A DNA stretch of 64,000 nt, taken from NCBI GenBank assembly GCA_002101905.1, contig LQPU01000027.1:1-64000 (forward strand), in the 5' to 3' direction. A program made the position numbers and the translations under genes. This DNA comes from Mycobacterium shimoidei (GTDB lineage: Bacteria; Actinomycetota; Actinomycetes; Mycobacteriales; Mycobacteriaceae). This document shows positions 10,368-20,539 of this stretch, in pieces (position 1 is the first letter of the stretch; each line of letters begins with the position of its first letter). Below the pieces are notes generated by a model. That model was not told the DNA's origin. It did no database searches and saw nothing but the letters and a program-made list of their open reading frames with translations.

Positions 10368-12248
10368 ATGACGGCTTACACCTGGCTGCTTGTGGCCCTG
10401 CCGGCGGCCGGCGCGTTGATTCTGCTGCTGGGCGGACGCCGGACCGACCGGTGGGGGCATCTGTTGGGTTGCGCCGCGGCCGTGGCGTCATTTGTGGTCG
10501 GACTGGTGCTGCTGGCCGAGCTTCTCGGCCGTGACGGCGACGACCGCATCATTCACCCAAACCTGTTCAGCTGGGTGCCGGTCAATGGTTTGCAGATCGA
10601 CTTCGGGCTGCAAATCGACCAGCTGTCAATCTGTTTCGTCCTGCTGATCACCGGCGTCGGATCGCTGATCCACATTTATTCGATCGGCTATATGGCTGAA
10701 GACCCCGACCGTCGGAGATTCTTCGCCTATCTCAACCTGTTTCTCGCCGCGATGCTGCTGCTGGTCGTCGCGGACAACTACCTTGGCCTCTACGTCGGCT
10801 GGGAAGGCGTCGGCCTGGCTTCCTACCTACTGATCGGGTTCTGGTACCAACGGCCGAGCGCGGCCACGGCCGCCAAGAAGGCCTTCGTGATGAACCGGGT
10901 CGGTGACGTCGGACTGTCGCTGGCAATGTTTTTGATGTTCGCGAACTTCGGCACGTTGCGGTTCGACGGCGTATTCGCCTCCGCGCCTGGTGCCAGCGAC
11001 GCGGCATTGGCCGCGATAGGCCTGCTGATGCTGTTGGGCGCCTGCGCCAAGTCGGCTCAGGTACCGCTGCAAGCCTGGTTGGGCGACGCAATGGAGGGCC
11101 CCACCCCGGTGTCGGCGCTCATCCACGCCGCCACCATGGTGACCGCCGGTGTGTACCTGATCGTCCGGTCGGGACCGGTATTCAATCTGGCGCCGGACGC
11201 GCAACTGGCGGTGGTGATCGTCGGCGCGGCAACGTTGTTGTTCGGCGCGATCATCGGGTGCGCCAAAGACGACATCAAACGGGCGCTGGCGGCGTCGACG
11301 ATCAGCCAGATCGGCTACATGGTGCTGGCGGCCGGATTAGGGCCGGCCGGCTACGTCTTCGCGATCATGCACCTGCTCACCCACGGGTTCTTCAAGGCCG
11401 GGCTGTTCCTCGGTTCCGGAGCGGTGATCCACGCGATGAACGACGAGCAGGACATGCGCCGTTACGGCGCGCTGCGCAGCTCCTTGCCCATCACCTTCGC
11501 CACGTTCGGGCTGGGCTATCTGGCGATCATCGGAGTACCGCCATTTGCCGGCTTCTTCTCCAAGGACGCGATCATCGAGGCGGCGTTGGGAGCGGGCGGG
11601 CTCCGCGGCTACCTGTTGGGCGGCGCGGCGCTGCTGGGCGCCGGGATCACCGCGTTCTACATGACCCGGGTCATGTTGATGACGTTCTACGGCGAAAAGC
11701 GCTGGGCCGCCGAAGCGCATCCGCATGAGGCACCGAAGGTGATGACCTGGCCGATGATTCTGCTCGCCGTCGGCTCAGTGTTCTCCGGCGGGCTGCTGGC
11801 CATCGGCGGCGCCCTGCAGCACTGGCTGGAACCTGTGGTCACGTTCGAGGAACCCACTCACGCAACCCCGGCGTGGATGATCAGCGTGGTGGCCGTGCTT
11901 GTCGTCGCCGTCGGAGTTTGGGTCGCCTACCGGATGTACGGACGGCGCCCGGTGCCCGAGACGGCGCCGGCCGGGTCGGTGCTGACCGTCGCCGCGCGTC
12001 GCGACCTGTACGGCGATGCCTTCAACGAGGAGGTGTTCATGCGACCCGGTTGGCAACTGACCCGCGCCCTGGTCGACGTCGACAACCGAGGCGTGGACGG
12101 TTCGGTCAACGCCTTGGCGGCACTGGTGAGCCGAACCTCCGACCGCTTGCGCGGCTTGCAGACCGGGTTCGCTCGCTCGTACGCGTTGTCGATGTTGGTG
12201 GGCGCGGCGCTGGTCGCGGCGGCGATTCTGGCGGTGCAACTGTGGTGA
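10368..12248 (+). CDS. nuoL: NADH-quinone oxidoreductase subunit L
   Basis: Largest antiporter-like pump subunit (626 residues), with about 14 core helices plus the long lateral helix and final membrane anchor typical of NuoL. Key features are [19 protein letters not shown] (TM5 glutamate), the lysine-bearing central helices near [20 protein letters not shown], and a discontinuous helix near [15 protein letters not shown]. About 50 residues of the lateral helix and the last TM are intact. The stop overlaps the nuoM GTG. Confidence 0.96.
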   Translation: MTAYTWLLVALPAAGALILLLGGRRTDRWGHLLGCAAAVASFVVGLVLLAELLGRDGDDRIIHPNLFSWVPVNGLQIDFGLQIDQLSICFVLLITGVGSLIHIYSIGYMAEDPDRRRFFAYLNLFLAAMLLLVVADNYLGLYVGWEGVGLASYLLIGFWYQRPSAATAAKKAFVMNRVGDVGLSLAMFLMFANFGTLRFDGVFASAPGASDAALAAIGLLMLLGACAKSAQVPLQAWLGDAMEGPTPVSALIHAATMVTAGVYLIVRSGPVFNLAPDAQLAVVIVGAATLLFGAIIGCAKDDIKRALAASTISQIGYMVLAAGLGPAGYVFAIMHLLTHGFFKAGLFLGSGAVIHAMNDEQDMRRYGALRSSLPITFATFGLGYLAIIGVPPFAGFFSKDAIIEAALGAGGLRGYLLGGAALLGAGITAFYMTRVMLMTFYGEKRWAAEAHPHEAPKVMTWPMILLAVGSVFSGGLLAIGGALQHWLEPVVTFEEPTHATPAWMISVVAVLVVAVGVWVAYRMYGRRPVPETAPAGSVLTVAARRDLYGDAFNEEVFMRPGWQLTRALVDVDNRGVDGSVNALAALVSRTSDRLRGLQTGFARSYALSMLVGAALVAAAILAVQLW

Positions 12249-13837
12249 GTAGCTTCCCCTGGCTTTCCCTGCTCTGGCTGCTGCCGATGGCCGGCGCCGT
12301 CGTGGTGATCGTCCTACCGCCCGGCTGGCGGGGATTCGCCAAATGGTTCGGGCTGATGATGGCCGTGGCGGTGCTGGCAGTGGGGATCGTGATCACCGCG
12401 GGCTTCGACACCGATGGCGCTACCTATCAGTTCACCGAATCTCACTCCTGGATACCGGCTTTCGGCGCGGGCTACACGCTGGGTGTCGACGGTATTGCGG
12501 TAGTCCTGGTGTTGCTCACCGCAGTGCTGGTGCCCCTGTTGATGTTGGCGGGCTGGAATGACGGCGACAATGCCGGCGAACGGAGCCGCGGCCCGCACGG
12601 CTACGTCGCGCTGACGCTCACCGTCGAGTCGATGGTGTTGATCTCATTGGTCTCGTTGGACGTACTGCTGTTCTACGTGTTCTTCGAAGCCATGCTGATC
12701 CCGATGTACTTCCTCATCGGCGGTTTCGGCGACGGGGCACACCGCTCCCGCGCGGCGGTGAAGTTCCTGCTGTACAACCTCTTCGGCGGCCTGATCATGC
12801 TGGCGGCGGTCATCGGTGTGTACGTGGTGACCGCACAACACGGTTCGGGCACATTCGACTTCCGTGAGGTCGTCGCCTTGTTCTCGCGCGGTTCGCTCGG
12901 CGTCGACCCGGCGGTGTTCAAGGCGCTGTTCCTGGGCTTTATGTTTGCGTTCGCGGTCAAGGCGCCGCTGTGGCCGTTCCACCGCTGGCTGCCCGACGCC
13001 GCCGTCGAATCCACTCCTGCGACCGCGGTGTTGATGATGGCGGTGATGGACAAGGTCGGCACCTTCGGCATGCTGCGCTACTGCCTGCAGTTGTTCCCCG
13101 ATGCCTCAACGTATTTCCGTCCGTTGATCGTGGTGCTGGCAGTCATCAGCGTGGTCTACGGCGCGGTGGTGGCGATCGGCCAGACCGACATCATGCGGCT
13201 GATCGCTTACACGTCGATCTCGCACTTCGGCTTCATCATCCTCGGGATTTTCGTGATGACCACCCAAGGCCAGAGCGGTTCGACGCTCTACATGGTCAAC
13301 CACGGCCTGTCCACCGCAGCAGTGTTCCTGATCGCCGGATTCCTGATCGCCCGCCGCGGCACCCGCTCGATCAGCGCCTTCGGTGGCGTGCAAAAGGTAG
13401 CCCCGGTCTTGGCCGGCACCTTCCTCGTCGCGGCGCTGGCCACCCTGTCGCTGCCTGGATTGGCGCCGTTCATCAGCGAATTTTTGGTGCTGATCGGCAC
13501 GTTCAACCGCTACTGGCTGGCAGCCGCCTTCGGTGCCACCGCCCTGGTGCTGTCGTCGATCTACATGCTGTGGCTGTACCAACGGGTGATGACCGGGCCC
13601 GTCCGCGACGGCAACGAACGGATCCGAGACCTGGTGCCGCGCGAACTCATCGTCGTCGCACCACTCATCGCGCTGCTGCTGCTGCTCGGCTTCTACCCGA
13701 AACCGTTGCTGGAGATCATCAATCCCGCGGTGGGCAACACGATGGCCACCATCAACCAGCAGGATCCGGTGCCCGCCGCGCCGGAGCGGGCCGCGCAGCT
13801 GCAGGAGCAGCGGACGGCGGAAGGACCGCACCGATGA
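12245..13837 (+). CDS. nuoM: NADH-quinone oxidoreductase subunit M
   Basis: Second antiporter-like pump subunit, about 530 residues and 14 membrane helices. TM5 acidic motif [17 protein letters not shown] and the loop motif [20 protein letters not shown] are clear. The start is the GTG overlapping the nuoL TGA. Another GTG sits three bases upstream and cannot be excluded. The first residues (SSFPWLS) resemble other mycobacterial NuoM N-termini. The stop overlaps nuoN by ATGA. Confidence 0.95.
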   Translation: MSSFPWLSLLWLLPMAGAVVVIVLPPGWRGFAKWFGLMMAVAVLAVGIVITAGFDTDGATYQFTESHSWIPAFGAGYTLGVDGIAVVLVLLTAVLVPLLMLAGWNDGDNAGERSRGPHGYVALTLTVESMVLISLVSLDVLLFYVFFEAMLIPMYFLIGGFGDGAHRSRAAVKFLLYNLFGGLIMLAAVIGVYVVTAQHGSGTFDFREVVALFSRGSLGVDPAVFKALFLGFMFAFAVKAPLWPFHRWLPDAAVESTPATAVLMMAVMDKVGTFGMLRYCLQLFPDASTYFRPLIVVLAVISVVYGAVVAIGQTDIMRLIAYTSISHFGFIILGIFVMTTQGQSGSTLYMVNHGLSTAAVFLIAGFLIARRGTRSISAFGGVQKVAPVLAGTFLVAALATLSLPGLAPFISEFLVLIGTFNRYWLAAAFGATALVLSSIYMLWLYQRVMTGPVRDGNERIRDLVPRELIVVAPLIALLLLLGFYPKPLLEIINPAVGNTMATINQQDPVPAAPERAAQLQEQRTAEGPHR

Positions 13838-15420
13838 GCATGCCCGCACCCAACGTCGAATACTCGCTGCTGTCCCCGATGCTGATCGTTTTCGGTGTTG
13901 CGGTGGTCGGCGTGCTGTTTGAGGCGTTCCTGCCGCGACGAGCCCGCTACGGCGCCCAGGTGCTAGTGGCCATCGGCGGGCTGCTCGCCGCGTTTGTCGC
14001 AGTCATCGTGGTGGCCAGGCAGATTCCAGCGTCCGGTGCCACGGCAGTCTTGCATGCGCTGGCCATTGACCGGCCGACGCTATTGCTGCAGGGCACCATT
14101 CTGCTGGTTGCGGTGATGGCTATCATCTTCATCGCCGAACGCCGCCGTGGTGAGAATTCTGCTGCCGGTCCGGGCGCAGCGACGCCGGGTTCGGTTGTGC
14201 TGGACTCCTTTACGCCTCAGGCGGCCGCGGTGCCCGACAGCCCGGGTGAGCGCCAGGCGATCCAAGCCGGGGTCACCCAGACCGAGGTCTTCCCGCTCAC
14301 CATGCTGGCAGTCGGAGGCATGCTGGTGTTCCCGGCCTCCAACGATCTGCTGACGATGTTCGTGGCGCTGGAGGTCTTGTCGCTGCCGCTGTACCTGCTG
14401 TGCGGCCTGGCCCGGCACCGCCGACTGCTCTCCCAGGAAGCGGGAATGAAATACTTTCTGCTGGGCGCATTCTCGTCGGCATTCTTCCTCTACGGTGTAG
14501 CGCTGATCTATGGAGCTACCGGAACCCTGAGCCTGCCCGAGATCCGCGGCGCACTGGCGGCGGATCCCGGCAGCACGATGGCGCTGACCGGTGTTGCCCT
14601 GTTGGCGTCCGGGCTGTTGTTCAAAGTCGGCGCAGTCCCCTTCCATTCCTGGATTCCCGACGTGTACCAGGGCGCGCCGACGCCGATCACCGGGTTCATG
14701 GCTGCGGCCACCAAGGTCGCGGCTTTCGGCGCGCTCTTGCGCGTCGTCTACGTCGCGCTTCCGCCACTGCACGATCATTGGCGGCCTGTGCTATGGGCGA
14801 TCTCCATCCTGACGATGGTTGTCGGCACCGTCACCGCGGTGAATCAGACTGACGTCAAGCGGATGTTGGCGTACTCGTCGGTTGCACACGTCGGTTTCAT
14901 CCTGACCGGTGTGATCGCCGACATCCCCAGCGGTGTCTCGTCGACGCTGTTTTATCTGGTCGCCTACAGCTTCAGCACGGTCGGCGCATTCGCCGTTGTC
15001 GGGCTGGTCCGTGACGCCAGCGGCGAGGAGAATGCCGGCATGTCCCGCTGGGGCGGGTTGGGGCGGCGCTATCCTGTTGTCGGACTGCTGTTTTCGATGT
15101 TCCTGCTGGCGTTCGCGGGTATCCCGCTGACCAGCGGGTTTGTCAGCAAGTTCGCGGTGTTCAAGGCGGCGGCCCAGGGTGGTGCGGTGCCGCTGGTGAT
15201 CATCGGTGTGATTGCCAGCGGCGTGGCGGCCTACTTCTACGTGCGGGTGATCGTGCTGATGTTCTTCACCGAACCGCCCGTCGAAGAGTTGGACGTGGTG
15301 ATGCCGAGCTTCTGGAGCAAGGCGTCAATCGCGGTGTGCGCAGCAGTCACTCTCGGTCTCGGTGTTTTCCCGCAGCCGCTGCTCGATCTGGCTGAGCAGG
15401 CAGCACAACTACTGAAATGA
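13834..15420 (+). CDS. nuoN: NADH-quinone oxidoreductase subunit N
   Basis: Third antiporter-like pump subunit, 528 residues. TM5 carries MFVALEVLSLPLYLLCGLAR, and the conserved FKVGAVPFHSWIPDVYQGAP follows. The extended loop around residues 105-145 (polar, Ala/Gly-rich) is an actinobacterial insertion between helices 3 and 4. The start was taken at the ATG overlapping the nuoM stop. This completes all 14 nuo genes in standard order, and the stop overlaps the next gene, so the operon continues. Confidence 0.95.
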   Translation: MSMPAPNVEYSLLSPMLIVFGVAVVGVLFEAFLPRRARYGAQVLVAIGGLLAAFVAVIVVARQIPASGATAVLHALAIDRPTLLLQGTILLVAVMAIIFIAERRRGENSAAGPGAATPGSVVLDSFTPQAAAVPDSPGERQAIQAGVTQTEVFPLTMLAVGGMLVFPASNDLLTMFVALEVLSLPLYLLCGLARHRRLLSQEAGMKYFLLGAFSSAFFLYGVALIYGATGTLSLPEIRGALAADPGSTMALTGVALLASGLLFKVGAVPFHSWIPDVYQGAPTPITGFMAAATKVAAFGALLRVVYVALPPLHDHWRPVLWAISILTMVVGTVTAVNQTDVKRMLAYSSVAHVGFILTGVIADIPSGVSSTLFYLVAYSFSTVGAFAVVGLVRDASGEENAGMSRWGGLGRRYPVVGLLFSMFLLAFAGIPLTSGFVSKFAVFKAAAQGGAVPLVIIGVIASGVAAYFYVRVIVLMFFTEPPVEELDVVMPSFWSKASIAVCAAVTLGLGVFPQPLLDLAEQAAQLLK

Positions 15421-16178
15421 TCGTCCTTCGCGAGGACCTCGGCTCCGTTCGGGTACTGACCCTTAACCGGCCCGAGGCGCGAAACGCGTTGAACGGTGAA
15501 CTGATCGAGGCGCTGTACGCGGCTTTGGGCGAGACCGACGCCGACGCATCGGTGCACGCCGTGGTGCTCACCGGCGTCGATCCGGCGTTTTGCGCCGGTG
15601 TCGATCTGAAGGAGGCGCAACGGCTTGGGACGGTTTACTTCGAGCAGTTCCGGAACCACAGTTGCATTCGCAAGACAGCCGAGATGGCCACACCGATCAT
15701 TGGGGCAATCAACGGCCCGGTGTTCACCGGCGGCCTGGAGATGGCCTTGGGGTGTGATTTTCTGATCGCATCCGAGCGGGCGGTGTTCGCCGATACCCAT
15801 GCGCGGGTGGGTATCCTGCCCGGCGGCGGCATGACGGCGCGGTTGCCGCAGCTCGTCGGCTCGGCCATGGCGCGTCGGTTGTCGATGACGGGCGAGGTCG
15901 TCGACGCGGTATGTGCCGAACGAATCGGTCTGGTAACCGAGGTAGTTCCCCATGAGCAACTGCTGGCCCGCGCAGTGGAGCTGGCCGCCCAGATTGCCGA
16001 GGTGCCGGCGCCAATCATGGGAGGCCTGAAGCGGATTTACGCCACCGGATCCGCCGCCGTCACCGATCCGGCGCTGGCCGCCGAGCAGGAGATCTCCGCC
16101 GCGTTGTCTGACACCACCGATCTCGCCGCTCGCTATGCCGAGGTCAGCGAGCGTAACCGGCGACAGATCCGTGGCTGA
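15417..16178 (+). CDS. Enoyl-CoA hydratase/isomerase family protein
   Basis: Crotonase-fold protein of 253 residues that would act on acyl-CoA thioesters. The oxyanion-hole motif DPAFCAGVDLKE and the central GPVFTGGLEMALGCDF are seen, and the latter supplies one catalytic glutamate. At the second glutamate position of classic hydratases the sequence reads DTHARVGILPG, so that acid is absent, as in several mycobacterial EchA paralogues. Hydratase activity is therefore not assured. The ATG overlaps the nuoN stop, so it is cotranslated with the complex I operon. The FAD gene follows with an 8-base overlap. Confidence 0.85.
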   Translation: MIVLREDLGSVRVLTLNRPEARNALNGELIEALYAALGETDADASVHAVVLTGVDPAFCAGVDLKEAQRLGTVYFEQFRNHSCIRKTAEMATPIIGAINGPVFTGGLEMALGCDFLIASERAVFADTHARVGILPGGGMTARLPQLVGSAMARRLSMTGEVVDAVCAERIGLVTEVVPHEQLLARAVELAAQIAEVPAPIMGGLKRIYATGSAAVTDPALAAEQEISAALSDTTDLAARYAEVSERNRRQIRG

Positions 16179-17367
16179 GTCGCTGCGAGTCGGAATTGTC
16201 GGTGCCGGCATCGCCGGACCCACCCTCGCGTACTGGCTATGGCGGTGCGGCCACCAGCCGACTCTGATCGAAAAGGCGCCACAACTGCGCACCGGCGGGT
16301 ATGCCGTCGACTTTTGGGGCGGCGGATATACCGTCGCCGAGCGGATGGGCCTCACCGAGCAATTGCACGCTGCCGGTTATGCGGTTCAGGAAGTGCGGCT
16401 GGTCAACCGCAACTCGCGGACGGTCGGCGGCTTCTCGGCGGACGTGTTCCGGCGAAACGTCGGTGGCCGGTTCGTGACTGTGCCGCGGGGTGACTTGGCC
16501 GCCATCGTCTATGGCTGTATCGAGTCTCGCGTCGAAACGTTGTTCGGCGAAAGTGTTTCGGCCATAACCCAACATGACACCGGGGTACAGGTCACCCTCG
16601 AACGCGGCAGCACACGAGAATTCGACCTCCTCTTCGGCGCCGGCGGTATCCACTCGCCTGTGCGGAGTTTGGCTTTCGGTCCGAACGCGGCATTTGAGGT
16701 CGATCTCGGCTATCGCGTCACCGCATTCGAAGCCGAGGGCTATCAGCCCCGCGACGAACTCGTTTACCTCGCCTACAGCAGCCCCGGCCGGATGGTTGGG
16801 CGATTCACGATGCGCGGCGACAAGACGATGTTTCTTTTCATTTTCACGACCAGCCACATGACCACGCCCGATCCGCAGAACTTGCCGGAGATCAAGACCA
16901 CCCTGTGTCAGGTTTTCGGCGATGCGGGCTGGGAATGCCCGGAAATCCTGCGCAAACTCGACGGTGCCTGCGATGTGTATTTCGATCGCGTGAGCCAAAT
17001 TGTCATGGATCGCTGGTCCGATGGGCGGGTCGCACTCGTCGGCGACGCCGCGGGGGCGGTCTCGTTGTTGGCCGGCGAAGGCGCGGGCCTGGCGATGGTG
17101 GAGGCCTACATGCTGGCGGGCGAGCTGAATCGTGCGGGCGGCGATTATCGGCAGGCGTTCGATCGCTATGAACGCCGGCTGCGACCGGTCGTCGAGGCCA
17201 GGCAGCGCTCGGCGCGCGCATTCGCCGCGATGTTCGCGCCAAAGACGTCGCTTGGCGTGTGGACCCGCAATCGGATGTCGAGATTGCTCAACGTTCCGTG
17301 GCTGGCCGACTGGGCCGTCCGGCGCGAATTCCGCGACGACATCACGTTGCCCGAGTATTTCGGGTAG
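16171..17367 (+). CDS. FAD-dependent monooxygenase (aromatic hydroxylase family)
   Basis: Flavin hydroxylase-like protein, 398 residues, of the PHBH/TetX fold. The N-terminal dinucleotide motif is VGIVGAGIAGPTLAYWL (residues 7-23). The second FAD motif, GRVALVGDAAGAVSLLAGEGAGLAM, lies in the C-terminal half (its GD binds the flavin ribityl chain). No NAD(P)H-specific domain is evident beyond the fold. Start GTG at 16171, overlapping the upstream stop. A start 36 bases earlier would sit deep in the previous gene. The substrate is unknown. The 3' end overlaps the convergent gene by 26 bases. Confidence 0.82.
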   Translation: MAESLRVGIVGAGIAGPTLAYWLWRCGHQPTLIEKAPQLRTGGYAVDFWGGGYTVAERMGLTEQLHAAGYAVQEVRLVNRNSRTVGGFSADVFRRNVGGRFVTVPRGDLAAIVYGCIESRVETLFGESVSAITQHDTGVQVTLERGSTREFDLLFGAGGIHSPVRSLAFGPNAAFEVDLGYRVTAFEAEGYQPRDELVYLAYSSPGRMVGRFTMRGDKTMFLFIFTTSHMTTPDPQNLPEIKTTLCQVFGDAGWECPEILRKLDGACDVYFDRVSQIVMDRWSDGRVALVGDAAGAVSLLAGEGAGLAMVEAYMLAGELNRAGGDYRQAFDRYERRLRPVVEARQRSARAFAAMFAPKTSLGVWTRNRMSRLLNVPWLADWAVRREFRDDITLPEYFG

Positions 17368-17851
17368 CCGAAGGTATCCGGCGACCCCGGCCCGCCGCCA
17401 GCTGATCGCTCGTGAAGGGACGTGTCACCAGCACGTAGATAGCCAGGATGGCCAGCGGCGCGGCCAACGGCAGCCAGGGCAACTGCAAGGGAAACGCGGT
17501 GGCCACCAGCCCGGCCAAGGTAAATCCCACCGCCCCGACGATGGTGGCACCGCTGACGGTATCGAGACCGGTGCCGGTACTGGCGGCATGGCGCAGCATC
17601 AGATAGACCGCGGCGGCCAGACCCGACACTGCGGCCAGTGCGGGTGCGGGATTAGTCAACACAATCACCGCTATCGTCAACAGCACGGCAAGGGTTGCGG
17701 CGGGGCGAAACAGCACGCCCACCGCCACCACGAGCAGACACAGCATCGCTGCCACGAGAGCCGCTTCGTGCGAACCGATTCCGACGGCTGCGGCCATCAG
17801 CGTTCCGCAGGTGGCTGACAGAATGCGGGTCAGCACTACCGACGCCATCAT
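17342..17851 (-). CDS. Small integral membrane protein (Rv3162c-like)
   Basis: A 169-residue hydrophobic protein with about five membrane helices and no recognised catalytic motif. The ATG at 17851 overlaps the stop of the DUF58 gene by ATGA. A longer reading would run into that gene. It is the last gene of the MoxR-DUF58 cluster, so a membrane-anchoring role is inferred only from position. It converges on the flavin monooxygenase gene, with a 26-base tail overlap and no visible terminator between them. Confidence 0.75.
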   Translation of the reverse strand: MMASVVLTRILSATCGTLMAAAVGIGSHEAALVAAMLCLLVVAVGVLFRPAATLAVLLTIAVIVLTNPAPALAAVSGLAAAVYLMLRHAASTGTGLDTVSGATIVGAVGFTLAGLVATAFPLQLPWLPLAAPLAILAIYVLVTRPFTSDQLAAGRGRRIPSATRNTRAT

Positions 17852-19104
17852 CGGCGGCGCACCGGTGCGACCCGGCGATAATCGGGCATTGCTCGCATCG
17901 ACTGTTCCAGGGTGTGGTTTGGCTGCCAGGGCAGCACGTCGACTCCGATGGTTGCCATGTCGCGATACATGGCGGAGCGCTGCAACGTCCACAGCCGGTC
18001 GATCAGCGAATCCTGCCGGTCGTAAAACGGGGAGCCCTGCAGGACATCGACTGCGAGGACCACATGGCCGCGCTTGCGCAAGTCGATCAACGCCAACGCG
18101 AACTCGGTGTCGAGCAAGGTGGAAAATGCGACGACGATCGCGCCCGGCGGCACTGCCGCCCGGGGCGCGAGAGTCCCAGTGGTGGTTTCGAAGTCACCAC
18201 CGGCAGCGAGCACGGTGTCGAGCACTCGGTAGAACTGGCGTTGCCCGATGTCGGCACCCAGCCAGCGCGGCTGGCGCCCGCCGAGCGCGACGATTCCGGC
18301 ACGGTCCCCGTTGCGCAACGCGGTCTGTACTACCTGCGCGGCGCCGCGGACCGTGCGTTCGGTGGCTTCGGTTGCCGGACCGGCCGGCTGCGGGTAGGTG
18401 TCGACGAGCACGATCACGTCGGCGGCCCGGTCGGTCAGCCGTTGGGTGACGTGCAGGCGGCCGCGGCGCGCGCTCACTGGCCAGTTGACAGTCCGCAGCT
18501 GGTCGCCCGGCACATAGGCACGAATATCGGCGTATTCGACTCCGCTGCCGATGTGCCGGGTGAGGTGGGTGCCGAGGCGATCGAGCAGCTCGGTCTGCGG
18601 TGTGGGCGTCGGTTGTGGTGGTGTGAGCGGGAAAACGTTGGCGTAAGCGGCATCTGCAACAGCCGTGCCCACCAGCAAGCCGCCATGTGCGACGACGCTC
18701 ACCACTGCCCGCACCGGATAACGGCCCCAACGGTCGGCTGCGACGGCGACGGTCTGTCGCTGTGGCGATGCCCGATCGACCAGCTCGAGCCGCATGCCGT
18801 CGACAGCGGACACCGAGAGATTCACCGCAACGCCTGGACTTTCAGTCGTCGCCCACACCGTCAACTGTGTCTCTTCGGTTTCAAAGCAGCGCTGCGAATC
18901 CGGTTCGGATTGCACCTGAACGCCTGGCAACGGCCGCTGCCAGCCGATCGAGCTCAACATGCCGAGCAGCGGTGCCGCGAACGCCAGCAGCTGCCAGCGC
19001 AACCCGATCACCGCGGCGGCCAGTGCCACTCCGGCGCACGTCGCGACCGCCTTGGTCAAGGGGGAGGCGCGCCAGCGCAACTGAACCTCGTGCGGTTGAT
19101 TCAC
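17848..19104 (-). CDS. DUF58 domain protein (MoxR partner)
   Basis: A 418-residue protein with two N-terminal membrane helices (about 15-50), a beta-rich middle, and a C-terminal DUF58/von Willebrand A-like half. The DUF58 signature is seen as EYADIRAYVPGDQLRTVNW. The MIDAS-like start reads VLVDTYPQ rather than DxSxS, so metal binding may be degenerate. DUF58 proteins are normally encoded beside a MoxR AAA+ ATPase, as here. Start GTG at 19104 overlaps the moxR stop (GTGA). An earlier start would lie within moxR. The molecular role is unknown. Confidence 0.85.
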   Translation of the reverse strand: MNQPHEVQLRWRASPLTKAVATCAGVALAAAVIGLRWQLLAFAAPLLGMLSSIGWQRPLPGVQVQSEPDSQRCFETEETQLTVWATTESPGVAVNLSVSAVDGMRLELVDRASPQRQTVAVAADRWGRYPVRAVVSVVAHGGLLVGTAVADAAYANVFPLTPPQPTPTPQTELLDRLGTHLTRHIGSGVEYADIRAYVPGDQLRTVNWPVSARRGRLHVTQRLTDRAADVIVLVDTYPQPAGPATEATERTVRGAAQVVQTALRNGDRAGIVALGGRQPRWLGADIGQRQFYRVLDTVLAAGGDFETTTGTLAPRAAVPPGAIVVAFSTLLDTEFALALIDLRKRGHVVLAVDVLQGSPFYDRQDSLIDRLWTLQRSAMYRDMATIGVDVLPWQPNHTLEQSMRAMPDYRRVAPVRRR

Positions 19105-20060
19105 GATCGCGTCCGCGGAACGGGTAAGCGGCGCAACAGCTCCTCGATGACATCGGAGCCCTGAATGCGGCGCACCCACATCTCAGGGCGCAGCGTGATG
19201 CGGTGTGCCACAGCAGGAACAGCGAGCGCCTTGATGTCCTCGGGAATCACGTAATCCCGTCCGAGCAATAGCGCCCGCGCACGGGCCAGCTGCACCAGAT
19301 CCAGCTCCGCCCGTGGGCTCGCGCCCACGGCGACCTGTGGGTGGTTGCGGGTCGCCACCGCCAACGTCACGACGTAGTGCAAAACGTCCTCATGCACGCT
19401 CACTTGTTCCACCGACTCGCGCATCGCGAGCAGGTCGTGCCCGTCGACAATTTGGTTCACGGTCGGCTCTGCCGATCCGCGCTCCAGGCGGCGGCGCAGC
19501 ATCGCGGTTTCGTCGCGCTCGGAGAGATAGCGCAGTTCGAGCCGGACCGCGAATCGGTCCAGCTGTGCCTCGGGCAGCGGGTAGGTGCCCTCGTACTCGA
19601 TCGGGTTGTCGGTGGCGAGCACGATGAATGGGCTTGGCAGCCGGTGCGTTTCACCGTCGATACTGACCTGGCCTTCGGCCATGGCTTCCAGTAGTGCCGC
19701 CTGAGTCTTGGGTGGTGTGCGGTTGATCTCGTCCGCGAGCAGCAAGTTGGTGAAGATCGGCCCGGGGCGAAATTCGAAGCGGCCCGATTGCATGTCGTAC
19801 ACGGTCGAGCCGAGTAGGTCCGCGGGCAACAAATCGGGGGTGAACTGCACGCGGGTGAAATCGAGGCCGAGCGCCGCAGCGAACGACCGCGCGATCAGGG
19901 TCTTGCCCAGGCCGGGCAGATCTTCAATGAGCACATGCCCCCGCGCGAGCACCGTGGTCAGGATCAAGTTGAGCGCAAAACGCTTTCCCACCACCACGCG
20001 TTCGATTTCGTCGAGCACCGCTTCGCAGCGCGCCGTGGTCACCTCCGCGGCTCCCGTCAT
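19101..20060 (-). CDS. moxR3: MoxR family AAA+ ATPase
   Basis: AAA+ chaperone-like ATPase, 319 residues. Walker A EDLPGLGKT lies at 46-54, followed by Walker B LLLADEINR and sensor 1 LATDNPIEYEGTYPLPEAQLDRF, where the inserted helix is typical of MoxR. These proteins are thought to mature or activate partner proteins, often DUF58/VWA proteins. The ATG at 20060 overlaps the preceding stop by ATGA. By position it matches the M. tuberculosis gene called moxR3 (from memory). It is the third gene of the five-gene cluster. Confidence 0.9.
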   Translation of the reverse strand: MTGAAEVTTARCEAVLDEIERVVVGKRFALNLILTTVLARGHVLIEDLPGLGKTLIARSFAAALGLDFTRVQFTPDLLPADLLGSTVYDMQSGRFEFRPGPIFTNLLLADEINRTPPKTQAALLEAMAEGQVSIDGETHRLPSPFIVLATDNPIEYEGTYPLPEAQLDRFAVRLELRYLSERDETAMLRRRLERGSAEPTVNQIVDGHDLLAMRESVEQVSVHEDVLHYVVTLAVATRNHPQVAVGASPRAELDLVQLARARALLLGRDYVIPEDIKALAVPAVAHRITLRPEMWVRRIQGSDVIEELLRRLPVPRTRS

Positions 20061-20539
20061 ACCTGCTCCAACCGTTGCAGAATTTCCTCGAGTGCCGCTC
20101 GGCCGGGACCGGGTTCTTCCCTGCCAGTTTGCGCGACGTTGTTGGGATCCACCCAGGCCCACAGTTGCGGGCCGAAGAGCATCTCACCGGTAGCCCTGAA
20201 CGCGGCCGGGTCTTTGGACTGCTTTTGCCCGGTGGTCATTTCGAACCGTCGCGCAAGTATCGGGCGCAAATGCCGGTCCCAGTCTGATCGGGTGGAATCC
20301 GACCAGCGAATCAGCGTCTTGGTCCGCGAAAGCCAGCCGCGCAACGACTCCCCCAGCTCGTCGGTGGCCGGATCTGCAGCCGGTCGTGCGTCGTGACCCA
20401 GGTATCGGCGGATGTTGAGCAACACCACCGCCACAGCCACACCCGATACCAAGATCACAAACCGGCGGTCGTGCAACGTCAGCGCCGTCACTTCCACTCC
20501 AATGACCAGGCAGACTCCCAGGATCACCAGGCGGTTCAT
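20057..20539 (-). CDS. Conserved small membrane protein (Rv3165c-like)
   Basis: A 160-residue protein with two N-terminal hydrophobic helices (about 4-20 and 26-42) and a charged cytoplasmic domain of about 115 residues. I do not recognise a family beyond its fixed place between the DUF4129 and MoxR genes in mycobacteria. Overlaps of four bases on both sides argue for stoichiometric production with its neighbours. Confidence 0.78.
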   Translation of the reverse strand: MNRLVILGVCLVIGVEVTALTLHDRRFVILVSGVAVAVVLLNIRRYLGHDARPAADPATDELGESLRGWLSRTKTLIRWSDSTRSDWDRHLRPILARRFEMTTGQKQSKDPAAFRATGEMLFGPQLWAWVDPNNVAQTGREEPGPGRAALEEILQRLEQV

